Below the pieces are notes generated by a model, which had not been told where the DNA came from, did no database searches, and saw nothing but the letters and a program-made list of their open reading frames with translations. Positions 1 through 5,087 of a stretch of 5,087 nt of DNA are shown here, in pieces (within the stretch, counting starts at the first letter, position 1; each line of letters starts with the position of its first letter). The translations under genes were made by a program, and so were the position numbers. Location: contig JACZSI010000130.1 in the NCBI GenBank assembly GCA_022574265.1, forward strand, positions 1 through 5,087, written 5' to 3'. The stretch is from Chloroflexota bacterium. GTDB lineage: Bacteria; Chloroflexota; Dehalococcoidia; Lucifugimonadales; Australimonadaceae.

Positions 1-30
1 TTGACGCTGCGCCCTTGCGAAACCTAGCAT
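1..30 (+). promoter_or_regulatory. Possible sigma70-type promoter at the left edge
   Basis: TTGACG at 1-6 matches five of six bases of the -35 consensus. TAGCAT at 25-30 matches four of six of the -10 consensus, with an 18-nt spacer. If real, transcription would begin near 37 and leave a leader of about 175 nt before gene 1. The -10 is mediocre, and the -35 sits exactly at the window edge, so upstream context is missing. An alternative is that 1-30 holds the end of an upstream gene, since stops occur at 2-4 (TGA) and 25-27 (TAG) in two frames. Confidence 0.25.
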
Positions 31-157
31 GCGCCCCGCATCCACGCGGCGCACGGTCGATGGAGCCTCATGCGGAACCAGCCTACGAACGGTCCCGAGT
101 ATGCACCGGAGGCCTGTGACCCTTGCGCGTGTTGTTGTCGTTTCTGGACCATCGAAT
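31..157 (+). other. Non-coding, foldable leader-like region upstream of gene 1
   Basis: No frame here looks like a gene. One + frame is open from 3 to a TGA at 117-119, but its third codon positions are clearly less GC-rich than in the genes downstream. Possible RNA pairings are TGCGCC (30-35) with GGCGCA (48-53); CGGT (90-93) with ACCG (105-108); and a 7-bp long-range helix TCGATGG (57-63) with CCATCGA (149-155), which would close a domain of about 99 nt ending two bases before the terminator stem. I do not recognise conserved cores of the riboswitch classes I know, including TPP, SAM, cobalamin, FMN, glycine, c-di-GMP and Moco. A 7-bp match in a stretch this long can easily arise by chance. 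It may simply be the 3' untranslated region of an upstream gene. Confidence 0.3.
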
Positions 158-194
158 AAGACGGCGAGTCTCCAAGAGGCCCGCCGTCTTTTTG
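158..194 (+). terminator. Intrinsic terminator or attenuator hairpin before gene 1
   Basis: AAGACGGCG (158-166) pairs perfectly with CGCCGTCTT (182-190). After one A-C mismatch the helix continues inward with five more pairs (168-172 with 176-180, one of them G-U), leaving a three-base CAA loop. The stem runs into five T residues (189-193). This is the form of a Rho-independent terminator for + strand transcription. It lies only 10 bases before the Shine-Dalgarno of gene 1. It could end an operon lying left of the window or act as an attenuator within a leader of gene 1; the sequence alone does not decide. Confidence 0.7.
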
Positions 195-200
195 TCGTCA

Positions 201-209
201 AGGGAGGAG
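201..209 (+). promoter_or_regulatory. Ribosome binding site deciding the start of gene 1
   Basis: AGGGAGGAG lies two bases before the ATG at 212, with its GGAGG-like core at normal spacing. It favours 212 over the in-frame ATG at 29, whose extra 61 codons would read through the terminator hairpin and show no conserved domain. Confidence 0.8.
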
Positions 210-211
210 TT

Positions 212-1297
212 ATGACCACAGCGAAGCCAACGCCGCCGGGGACCCACGTCAAGCCCACCCCGCCGGAGATCTTCATCGCCCACGACGTCTGCATGGAGAC
301 GCGCTGGGAGAACATGTACGGCCGGGGATACCTGACCCCCGCTTCCATCTTCTTCATCCGCAACCACACCGCGACGCCGATCATCGACGCCAAGACCTGG
401 CGGCTCCGCGTGGAGGGGCCAGGCGTCGCGAACCCCTTGGAGCTCACCTACGACGATATCCTGGCGATGCCGTCAACGACGGCCGTTCGACACCTGGAGT
501 GCGCCGGGAACGCAAGGGTGTTCTTCGAGGAGCATCAGGGAAGACGGGCGAAGGGCCGGCCGTGGCGGTTCGGCTCCTACGGCGTCGCCGAGTGGACCGG
601 CGTGGCGCTCCGCGAGATCTTGGAGCGCGCGCGGATCAAGCCCTCGGCGGTGGACGTCATGCCCACGGGGCTGGACGACAAACGCGTCGAGCGCCCCATG
701 CCCGTGGCGAAGGCCATGCAGGACGACACGCTGCTGGCCTATGCCATGAACGGCGACGTGCTGCCTCCCGACCACGGCTTCCCCGCCCGCGTCATCGTCT
801 CGGGCTGGGTCGCGGTCAACAGCATCAAGTGGGTGGGCACCATCTTCGTGTCGGAGGAGCCCATCTACGTCGAGCGCAACACGGTCGAGTACGTGCTCGC
901 GGGGCCCGGTTACGCGCCAGAGCCCCCGGCCCTCGGCCCCGTCTTGACGACCACGCCGGTCCGGAGCGCGATCGCCCTCGCCTGGCCGGCGAGCTTGCAA
1001 GCGGGCTCCCGCATCATCCGTGGCCACGCCTGGTCCGGGACCGGAGCGATCGCAGCGGTGGAATACAGCCTCGACGGTGGGCGGAGCTGGGCCCCCGCGG
1101 AGATCCGAGAGCCGAACATACCGGCGGCTGGCTGCCGCTGGGAGTTCCTCTGGGACGCCAAGCCCGGAGCGCACACCATCACCACGCGCGCGACGGACAC
1201 CGAAGGCCACACGCAGCCTGCTCCCGACACCGTCCCGTGGAACGACCGCGGCTACGAGTGGGGGGCGTACGTGGCGCATCCCGTCGAGGTGGTCTAG
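212..1297 (+). CDS. Sulfite oxidase-family molybdopterin-dependent oxidoreductase
   Basis: A 361-residue protein with the two domains of heme-free sulfite oxidase/sulfite dehydrogenase relatives. The N-terminal Moco domain (about 45-220) has the RNH motif (50-52), HLECAGN (94-100) with Cys97 as the expected molybdenum ligand, EWTGV (127-131), DHGFPAR (187-193), SGW (197-199) and SIKWVG (204-209). After a Pro/Gly-rich linker (about 231-242), an Ig-like Mo-co dimerisation domain follows (about 245-357), with AWSGTG (273-278) and VEYSLDGG..SW (283-293). There is no heme domain and no Sec or Tat signal: the N-terminus is MTTAKPTPPG followed by a Thr/Pro-rich stretch. A cytoplasmic location is therefore inferred, whereas many bacterial sulfite dehydrogenases are Tat-exported. 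Known family members oxidise sulfite or act on related small molecules; the substrate here is unknown. It is first in a likely operon, 63 nt before the cyclodeaminase-like pair. The start is chosen by the Shine-Dalgarno at 201-209. Family assignment is firm; sulfite as substrate is not. Confidence 0.93.
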   Translation: MTTAKPTPPGTHVKPTPPEIFIAHDVCMETRWENMYGRGYLTPASIFFIRNHTATPIIDAKTWRLRVEGPGVANPLELTYDDILAMPSTTAVRHLECAGNARVFFEEHQGRRAKGRPWRFGSYGVAEWTGVALREILERARIKPSAVDVMPTGLDDKRVERPMPVAKAMQDDTLLAYAMNGDVLPPDHGFPARVIVSGWVAVNSIKWVGTIFVSEEPIYVERNTVEYVLAGPGYAPEPPALGPVLTTTPVRSAIALAWPASLQAGSRIIRGHAWSGTGAIAAVEYSLDGGRSWAPAEIREPNIPAAGCRWEFLWDAKPGAHTITTRATDTEGHTQPAPDTVPWNDRGYEWGAYVAHPVEVV

Positions 1298-1360
1298 GAT
1301 TCCGGGAGCCGGGGCGCCGGCCCGCTCGCCACTCATCGTTCGCGTCACACGGAGGGCAGC

Positions 1361-2470
1361 ATGCTGTTCATCGACAACGAGACGGTCAAGCAGGTGCTGT
1401 CGATGCCGGAGTGCATCGAGGCGCAGGACATCGCCTTCCGCGGACTGCCCTCCGGCGCCTCCGTGCACCGGCCGCGGATCGACCTCTACGTGCCGACGGA
1501 GCGCACCGACGCCTACTACCGCTGGGGCACGATGGAGGGCGCCAGCAAGGAGCTCGGCGTCTTCGCCATCCGCATGAAGTCCGACATCCTCTACTGGCCG
1601 ACGGACGAGCAAGGCATCCAGAAGGAGGAGAAGTACTCGGTCAGGCCCGGCCTCTACTGCGGGCTCGTCTTCCTCTTCGACACCAACAACGCGGAGCCGC
1701 TTGCCATCATCAACGACGGCATCCTCCAGCACATGCGCGTGGGCGGCGGCGCCGGGCTCGGCGCCAAGCACCTCGCTCGCGAGGACTCGCAAGCAGTCGG
1801 CATGATCGGCTCGGGCGGCATGGCGCGGACCTACCTCGAGGCGCTCTGCGCCGTGCGCGACATCCGGCGCGTGCGGGTCTACAGCCCCACGAAAGCCCAT
1901 CGCGACGCCTACGCCAAGGAGATGTCCGCCAAGTTCGAGATCGACGTGCAGTCCGTCGACCGCCCCGAGGCCGCGGTCGAGGGCGCCGACATCGTCGCCG
2001 CGTGCACGAACGCGCAGGAGCCGGCGCTCTTGGGCCGCTGGCTGGCCCCCGGCATGCACGTGACCGACGTGCGCGGGGAGCTGGACGGCGAGGTATACGA
2101 GCGGGCCACGGTCACGGTGAAGCAGGGCGTCTCGCATTCGCGCCCCCGGAACGAAGACGCCAAGCACATGGGCGACGGCTACAACAACGGCGACTACATG
2201 GCGGGCAACGAAGAAGAGCTGGCCCGCCTCCCCGCCCGGTTGCGCGAGGGCAGGGTGGGCGACAGCGGCGATTTTCCGACGTTCAACGACCTCGCCAGCG
2301 GCGCCATACCGGGCAGGACGTCGCCCAGCGACATCACGCTGTACCTGAACAGCGGGAACCAGGGGCTGCAGTTCGCCGCGGTCGGCTCGGTCGTCTACAA
2401 GAAGGCGAAGGAGCAGGGCCTGGGGAGGGAGCTCCCCACCGAGTGGTTCCTCCAGGATATCCGGGACTGA
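1361..2470 (+). CDS. Ornithine cyclodeaminase/mu-crystallin family protein, copy 1
   Basis: A 369-residue protein of the family that includes ornithine cyclodeaminase, alanine dehydrogenase of the mu-crystallin type and cyclic ketimine reductases. These enzymes use NAD(P) to deaminate amino acids or reduce imines. The Rossmann loop is GSGGMA (150-155) after strand AVGMI, followed by VYSP (173-176) at the end of the next strand and ADIVAACT (208-215). Lys73 in RMKSD and Arg126 in HMRVG occupy the places of the substrate-carboxylate binding Lys and Arg of ornithine cyclodeaminase. The region after GMHVT (231-235) normally carries the catalytic Asp; here it reads VRGE, with Glu240 at that place by my alignment. 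The length is slightly above the usual 310-350. ATG 1361 is preceded by GGAGGG (1351-1356). Copy 2 starts 10 nt downstream and is about 63% identical. This is probably an imine reductase or amino-acid dehydrogenase-like enzyme of unknown substrate; a true ornithine cyclodeaminase is unlikely. Confidence 0.93.
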   Translation: MLFIDNETVKQVLSMPECIEAQDIAFRGLPSGASVHRPRIDLYVPTERTDAYYRWGTMEGASKELGVFAIRMKSDILYWPTDEQGIQKEEKYSVRPGLYCGLVFLFDTNNAEPLAIINDGILQHMRVGGGAGLGAKHLAREDSQAVGMIGSGGMARTYLEALCAVRDIRRVRVYSPTKAHRDAYAKEMSAKFEIDVQSVDRPEAAVEGADIVAACTNAQEPALLGRWLAPGMHVTDVRGELDGEVYERATVTVKQGVSHSRPRNEDAKHMGDGYNNGDYMAGNEEELARLPARLREGRVGDSGDFPTFNDLASGAIPGRTSPSDITLYLNSGNQGLQFAAVGSVVYKKAKEQGLGRELPTEWFLQDIRD

Positions 2471-2480
2471 AGGAGGAGAG

Positions 2481-3590
2481 ATGCTGTTCATCGACAACGA
2501 GACCGTCCAGAGCGTGCTGACGATCGCCGACGCCATCGACTCCCAGGACGTCGCGTTCCGCGGCCTCGCCGACGGCGGCTCGATACACCGCCCGCGCATC
2601 GACATGTACGTGCCGACCGGCCGCGAGCACGACTACTACCGCTGGGGCACGATGGAGGGCGCCAGCCGCGACCTCGGCGTCTTCGCCATCCGCATGAAGT
2701 CCGACGTCATCGAGTGGCCCGAGGACGAGAACGGCAACTGGACCGAGGAGAAGTACTGCGTCGAGCCCGGCACCTACTGCGGGCTCGTCATGCTCTTCAG
2801 CACCCGCAACGGCGAGCCGCTGGCCATGATCAACGACGGCTTCCTCCAGCACATGCGCGTGGGCGCCGGCGCCGGCCTCGGCGTCCGCTACCTCGCCCGC
2901 GAGGACTCGCGCGTCGTCGGCATCCTCGGCTCCGGCGGCATGGCCCGCACCTACCTCCAGGCCTTCTGCAACGAGCGCCGCATCGAGCGGGTCCACGTCT
3001 ACAGCCCGAACAAGCAGCACCGCGAGTCGTACGCCGCCGAGATGAGCGACCTGCTGGACATCGACGTGACGCCCGTCGACGACCCCGAGAGCGCCGTGCG
3101 AGGCGCCGACATCGTCGCGACCTGCACCGACTCGATGCGGCCCGTCTTGAAGGGCGCCTGGCTCGAGCCCGGGATGCACGTGACCAACCTGGGCGGGTAC
3201 GAATTCGACGCCGACGTCGCCAAGCGCGCCGACGTCACCGTCCGCCAGGGCGTCAGCGGGCTGTCGATCGCGCCCGGCACCGAGCGCGTCGAGTACGGGC
3301 GCGGCCACAGCCCCGTGGCCTACGTCGCGGGCACCGAGGAGGAGATGAAGCGCATCCCGCCGGCCGCCGAGCGCTTCGGCATGAACCAGAACCACCCGAC
3401 CTTCACCGACCTCGTCAGCGGAGCCAGCCCAGGCCGCAACACGCCTGATGACATCACGGTGTACATCAACAGCGGGAACCAGGGACTCCAGTTCGCTGCC
3501 GTCGGCTCGGTCGTCTACAACAAAGCCAAGGCAGCGGGGATGGGCCGCGAGCTTCCGACGGAGTGGTTCCTACAGGACATCCGCGACTGA
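2481..3590 (+). CDS. Ornithine cyclodeaminase/mu-crystallin family protein, copy 2
   Basis: Tandem paralogue of the preceding gene, also 369 residues and collinear except for two compensating one-residue indels in the variable region about 240-290. It shares the first nine residues (MLFIDNETV), the block YYRWGTMEGAS (52-62), the Rossmann loop GSGGMA (150-155), YSP.K.HR (174-181) and the last 13 residues. Lys73 and Arg126 are kept. At the position of the ornithine cyclodeaminase catalytic Asp, after GMHVTNLGG (231-239), there is Tyr240, with Asp243 the nearest acidic candidate beyond Glu241. The two copies differ most between about 242 and 290, so they probably differ in substrate or form a hetero-oligomer; members of this family are commonly dimers. 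AAGGAGGAG immediately after the stop of copy 1 (2470-2478) gives strong, closely coupled translation. The natural substrate cannot be inferred. The family call is firm. Confidence 0.93.
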   Translation: MLFIDNETVQSVLTIADAIDSQDVAFRGLADGGSIHRPRIDMYVPTGREHDYYRWGTMEGASRDLGVFAIRMKSDVIEWPEDENGNWTEEKYCVEPGTYCGLVMLFSTRNGEPLAMINDGFLQHMRVGAGAGLGVRYLAREDSRVVGILGSGGMARTYLQAFCNERRIERVHVYSPNKQHRESYAAEMSDLLDIDVTPVDDPESAVRGADIVATCTDSMRPVLKGAWLEPGMHVTNLGGYEFDADVAKRADVTVRQGVSGLSIAPGTERVEYGRGHSPVAYVAGTEEEMKRIPPAAERFGMNQNHPTFTDLVSGASPGRNTPDDITVYINSGNQGLQFAAVGSVVYNKAKAAGMGRELPTEWFLQDIRD

Positions 3591-3607
3591 CAAGGGCACA
3601 GCCCTTG
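3591..3607 (+). terminator. Perfect hairpin directly after the stop codon of copy 2
   Basis: CAAGGGC (3591-3597) and GCCCTTG (3601-3607) form a perfect 7-bp stem with the three-base loop ACA, starting at the base after the TGA. The sequence that follows is ACCCAAACGG, so there is no T tract. It may be a weak terminator, a pause site or an mRNA 3'-end stabiliser separating genes 1-3 from gene 4, rather than a classical intrinsic terminator. Confidence 0.4.
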
Positions 3608-3707
3608 ACCCAAACGGGGTAGCGCCGCCCATGCGGACGGTGCGTCATCGTTCAACGCGGGCTGTGCTCCTCGCCCGGTGCGCCCAACCCGCGCGTCGGC
3701 TCCGCCC

Positions 3708-3773
3708 GCTCGTGCTGAGCCCGTCGAAGTACGAGCAGAGGGTTGCCGTGAGCAGCGCTGCTCGTAAGCGAGC
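3708..3773. repeat. Cluster of intergenic palindromes, REP-like element
   Basis: GCTCGTGCT (3708-3716) pairs with AGTACGAGC (3728-3736; one G-T pair) around an 11-base loop. From memory, closely similar palindromes of the form CTCGTG-x-TGAG...GTCGAA-x-CACGAG are scattered between genes in many GC-rich environmental genomes. Next comes a perfect 14-bp palindrome (3750-3763, GAGCAGCGCTGCTC). It overlaps a small hairpin GCTCG (3760-3764) with CGAGC (3769-3773), loop TAAG. ACGAGCAG (3731-3738) is also complementary to CTGCTCGT (3758-3765), so alternative folds compete. A dispersed repeat is the simplest reading; other copies cannot be checked inside this window. Confidence 0.55.
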
Positions 3774-3847
3774 CTGCCCCGGGACATCCTTGGCCGTGCG
3801 GCCGCCCCCGCGAGGGCGTATCGTTGCCGCCGTCATCAACGGCACAT

Positions 3848-3856
3848 AGGGGAGGT
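3848..3856 (+). promoter_or_regulatory. Ribosome binding site supporting a GTG start for gene 4
   Basis: AGGGGAGGT lies five bases before the GTG at 3862. The next in-frame ATG is at codon 48, inside the conserved part of the protein, so GTG 3862 is the credible start. Confidence 0.8.
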
Positions 3857-3861
3857 GCGAC

Positions 3862-4938
3862 GTGGCATCGAGCACGGCAGAGGCGCAGCGGGTCCGCGAC
3901 GGCGTCGCCAACCTCATCCGCAACTGCGTCGGCGTCGAGAACGGCGAGTCGGTCCTCCTGCTGAACGAGCACGGCGGCGTCGACCCCGCCATCGTCTCGC
4001 TGATGGAGGACGGCATCCGGGAGGCCGGCGGCACCGCCTACTCCATGTGGGTGGACCCGCTCACCGGCATCCGCGAGATGCCCAAGCTCCTCGGCAACGC
4101 CATCGTCGCGGCCGACAAGCTGGTGATGAACGCGAACCTCAACCGCGTCATCATGCTGGAGCACCTGCGCGCCAACGACCGCGCGGACCTCGTGCGGATC
4201 AACAACCGCACCCGCACGCCCGACCGCATCAGCTCCGAGCACGCTCGGTTCGACTGGCGGCTCGTGATGGAGCTCGCGCACAAGATCGAGGAGATCACGG
4301 CCGCCGCCACGGAGTGGGAGATCACCACGCCGCACGGCACCAAGATGCAGGGCCGCATCGCCTCCGGCAGCGACGTCGCCGACGCCTTCTTCGTGCAGGA
4401 CGCCGAGGCCAGCCGCACCGAGCGCGTGTTCCCCGGCGAGGTGTATGCGCCCGTCGGGTCCACGGACGCCCACGGCATCATCGCCTTCGACCACCCCGGC
4501 ATCGCCGACAAGGACCGCTTCGACAACCCCATCATGGTCACGGTCGAGGACAACATGGTGACCGGCATCGAGTGGCGCGAGGAGGCCACACGCCCCAACG
4601 AGAAGGACGACCCGTCCGGCAGCACCGTGTGGACGCGCGCGGGTCTCATCCGCCTCCTCGACGCGAACGAGGAGAAGTACGGCCACGAGCGGGCGTACGT
4701 GGTCGACTCGTGGCACGGCGGCATGCACCCGAAGGCGGAGAAGCGTGCCGGCCAGCAGAGCGACACGAAAACGATGCACTTCCACATCGGCCGCGTGCCC
4801 AGCGCCCGCTCCACCTACATGTCGGACCAGACCGTCGTGCTCGACGGCGTGCCGTTCTGGGAGAACGGCCGGCCCGCGCTCCTCGACGACCCGGAGGTCA
4901 GGGCCATGGCCGCCGAGTACGGACAGAAGCTTGGTTGA
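3862..4938 (+). CDS. M29 aminopeptidase / NicX-like (2,5-dihydroxypyridine dioxygenase-like) protein
   Basis: A 358-residue protein that I place in the superfamily of family M29 metallo-aminopeptidases and the related iron-dependent 2,5-dihydroxypyridine 5,6-dioxygenase NicX, which is about 350 residues long. Supporting signs are the N-terminal domain with GESVLLLNE (28-36), the FPGEVYAPVG segment (190-199) matching the PGGEVFTAP-like motif whose Glu is a metal ligand in M29 enzymes (Glu193 here), DSWHGGMHPKA (282-292) in place of the ELGIGTNP-like motif, and MHFHIG (305-310) in place of the HIALG-like motif. After that a His-x-Asp pair is expected, but TYMSDQ (318-323) offers Met320 and Asp322. 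His285, His289, His306 and His308 are candidate metal ligands. Genes of this type are often labelled leucyl aminopeptidase, but the changed ligands make peptidase activity doubtful. No signal peptide is visible, so it is probably cytoplasmic. Gene 5 begins 29 nt downstream, so the two may be co-transcribed. The superfamily call is moderately sure; the reaction is unknown. Confidence 0.85.
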   Translation: MASSTAEAQRVRDGVANLIRNCVGVENGESVLLLNEHGGVDPAIVSLMEDGIREAGGTAYSMWVDPLTGIREMPKLLGNAIVAADKLVMNANLNRVIMLEHLRANDRADLVRINNRTRTPDRISSEHARFDWRLVMELAHKIEEITAAATEWEITTPHGTKMQGRIASGSDVADAFFVQDAEASRTERVFPGEVYAPVGSTDAHGIIAFDHPGIADKDRFDNPIMVTVEDNMVTGIEWREEATRPNEKDDPSGSTVWTRAGLIRLLDANEEKYGHERAYVVDSWHGGMHPKAEKRAGQQSDTKTMHFHIGRVPSARSTYMSDQTVVLDGVPFWENGRPALLDDPEVRAMAAEYGQKLG

Positions 4939-4954
4939 GGCGAGGGTGAGCACA

Positions 4955-4962
4955 AAGGAGGG
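4955..4962 (+). promoter_or_regulatory. Ribosome binding site of gene 5
   Basis: AAGGAGGG (4955-4962) lies five bases before the ATG at 4968. Because only 120 bases of the gene are visible, this site is the main evidence that a gene starts here. Confidence 0.8.
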
Positions 4963-4967
4963 CACCA

Positions 4968-5087
4968 ATGGCGCAGGCAACCAAGGCATACACGGAGCAG
5001 CAGTTCATCGAGGACGTGCGCGACGCGTTCGCGTCCAGCAGGGACGCACGGCTCCAGGCGCAGACCATCGCCGACCGCCTGCGCGAG
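4968..5087 (+). CDS. N-terminal fragment of an unidentified protein (runs off the window)
   Basis: The frame is open from ATG 4968 to the end of the window, giving 40 residues beginning MAQATKAYTEQQFIEDVRDA. The rest is predicted helical and rich in Ala, Arg, Asp and Gln, ending with ADRLRE. Codon use matches the neighbours, with mostly C or G at the third position, and there is a strong Shine-Dalgarno. No domain is recognisable in this short helical segment. A lead-in helix of this kind can precede a cupin or cysteine-dioxygenase-like domain, but that is a guess and not a call. Its spacing of 29 nt after gene 4 suggests co-transcription. Confidence 0.7.
   Translation, partial: MAQATKAYTEQQFIEDVRDAFASSRDARLQAQTIADRLRE

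Larger units (their letters stand above)
3608..3861. other. Intergenic region before gene 4 (no gene seen)
   Basis: Apart from the palindrome cluster at 3708-3773, I see no gene here. The frames open across it are continuations of out-of-frame readings of copy 2 or antisense shadows, without Shine-Dalgarno support or recognisable domains. A small hairpin GCCGT (3829-3833) with ACGGC (3839-3843) lies just upstream of the ribosome binding site of gene 4. I found no convincing -35/-10 pair, so whether gene 4 has its own promoter is open. Confidence 0.5.

Noticed and set aside
1..30. Possible divergent minus-strand gene starting at 30
   Set aside because: Only ten codons are visible and there is no good Shine-Dalgarno on the minus strand.
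3..119. Possible tail of an upstream + strand gene ending at TGA 117-119
   Set aside because: The third codon positions are clearly less GC-rich than in the real genes and the 38 residues show no recognisable motif; it cannot be supported without upstream sequence.
57..155. Known riboswitch class in the leader
   Set aside because: None of the conserved cores I know (TPP, SAM, cobalamin, FMN, glycine, c-di-GMP, Moco) could be recognised; only the general layout is reported.
29..211. N-terminal extension of the sulfite oxidase-like protein to the ATG at 29
   Set aside because: It would translate through the terminator hairpin, has no conserved domain or credible signal peptide, and the ATG at 212 has a strong Shine-Dalgarno.
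1298..1360. GC-rich self-complementary stretch between genes 1 and 2 as a terminator
   Set aside because: Only short GC pairings and no T tract; the 63-nt gap fits an operon spacer.
499..2520. Long + strand open frame overlapping genes 1 and 2 out of frame
   Set aside because: Arg/Pro/His-rich shadow of the real coding frames, with no recognisable domain.
473..2605. Very long antisense open frame opposite genes 1-3
   Set aside because: It is a typical GC-rich shadow: low-complexity Val/Ala/Gly/Asp/His/Arg composition, spanning three real genes, without domains or its own ribosome binding site.
3448..3849. + strand frame running from the end of copy 2 into the intergenic gap
   Set aside because: It starts inside copy 2 out of frame, lacks a ribosome binding site and runs through the palindromic repeats.
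3652..4989. Long antisense open frame opposite gene 4
   Set aside because: Shadow of the GC-rich gene 4; no motifs, and it conflicts with the well-supported + strand reading.

Overview
The window is GC-rich bacterial DNA with a strong C/G preference at third codon positions. All recognisable genes lie on the + strand with good Shine-Dalgarno sites. It looks like a fragment of an uncultured soil or marine bacterium. The gene families (divergent ornithine-cyclodeaminase relatives, a stand-alone sulfite-oxidase-fold protein, an M29/NicX-like enzyme) and an intergenic palindromic repeat would fit Chloroflexota or a similar environmental lineage, but no phylogenetic marker is present, so this placement is only a weak inference.

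Layout. Positions 1-211 hold no convincing gene: there is a possible promoter at the left edge, a foldable leader-like stretch, and a strong intrinsic-terminator hairpin (158-194) just before the ribosome binding site of the first gene. Gene 1 (212-1297) is a molybdopterin-dependent oxidoreductase of the sulfite oxidase family without an export signal. Genes 2 and 3 (1361-2470 and 2481-3590) are a tandem pair of 369-residue ornithine cyclodeaminase/mu-crystallin family proteins, about 63% identical by hand alignment and 10 nt apart. A 271-nt gap follows, with a perfect hairpin right after the stop of gene 3 and a cluster of palindromes. Gene 4 (3862-4938, GTG start) resembles the M29 aminopeptidase / 2,5-dihydroxypyridine dioxygenase (NicX-like) superfamily. 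Gene 5 starts at 4968 and runs off the window; its 40 visible residues do not identify it.

How the genes may work together. Genes 1-3 are probably co-transcribed. Genes 4-5 form a second closely spaced pair that may share the transcript or have its own promoter. A Moco oxidoreductase, two NAD(P)-binding imine/amino-acid enzymes and a metal-dependent hydrolase or ring-cleaving dioxygenase relative suggest catabolism of a small nitrogen-containing (perhaps cyclic or sulfur-containing) organic compound. The substrate cannot be read from the sequence. In both cyclodeaminase-like proteins the catalytic Asp of true ornithine cyclodeaminase appears to be replaced, and in gene 4 the usual His-x-Asp metal site appears as Met-Ser-Asp, so the textbook names of these families should not be taken as activities.
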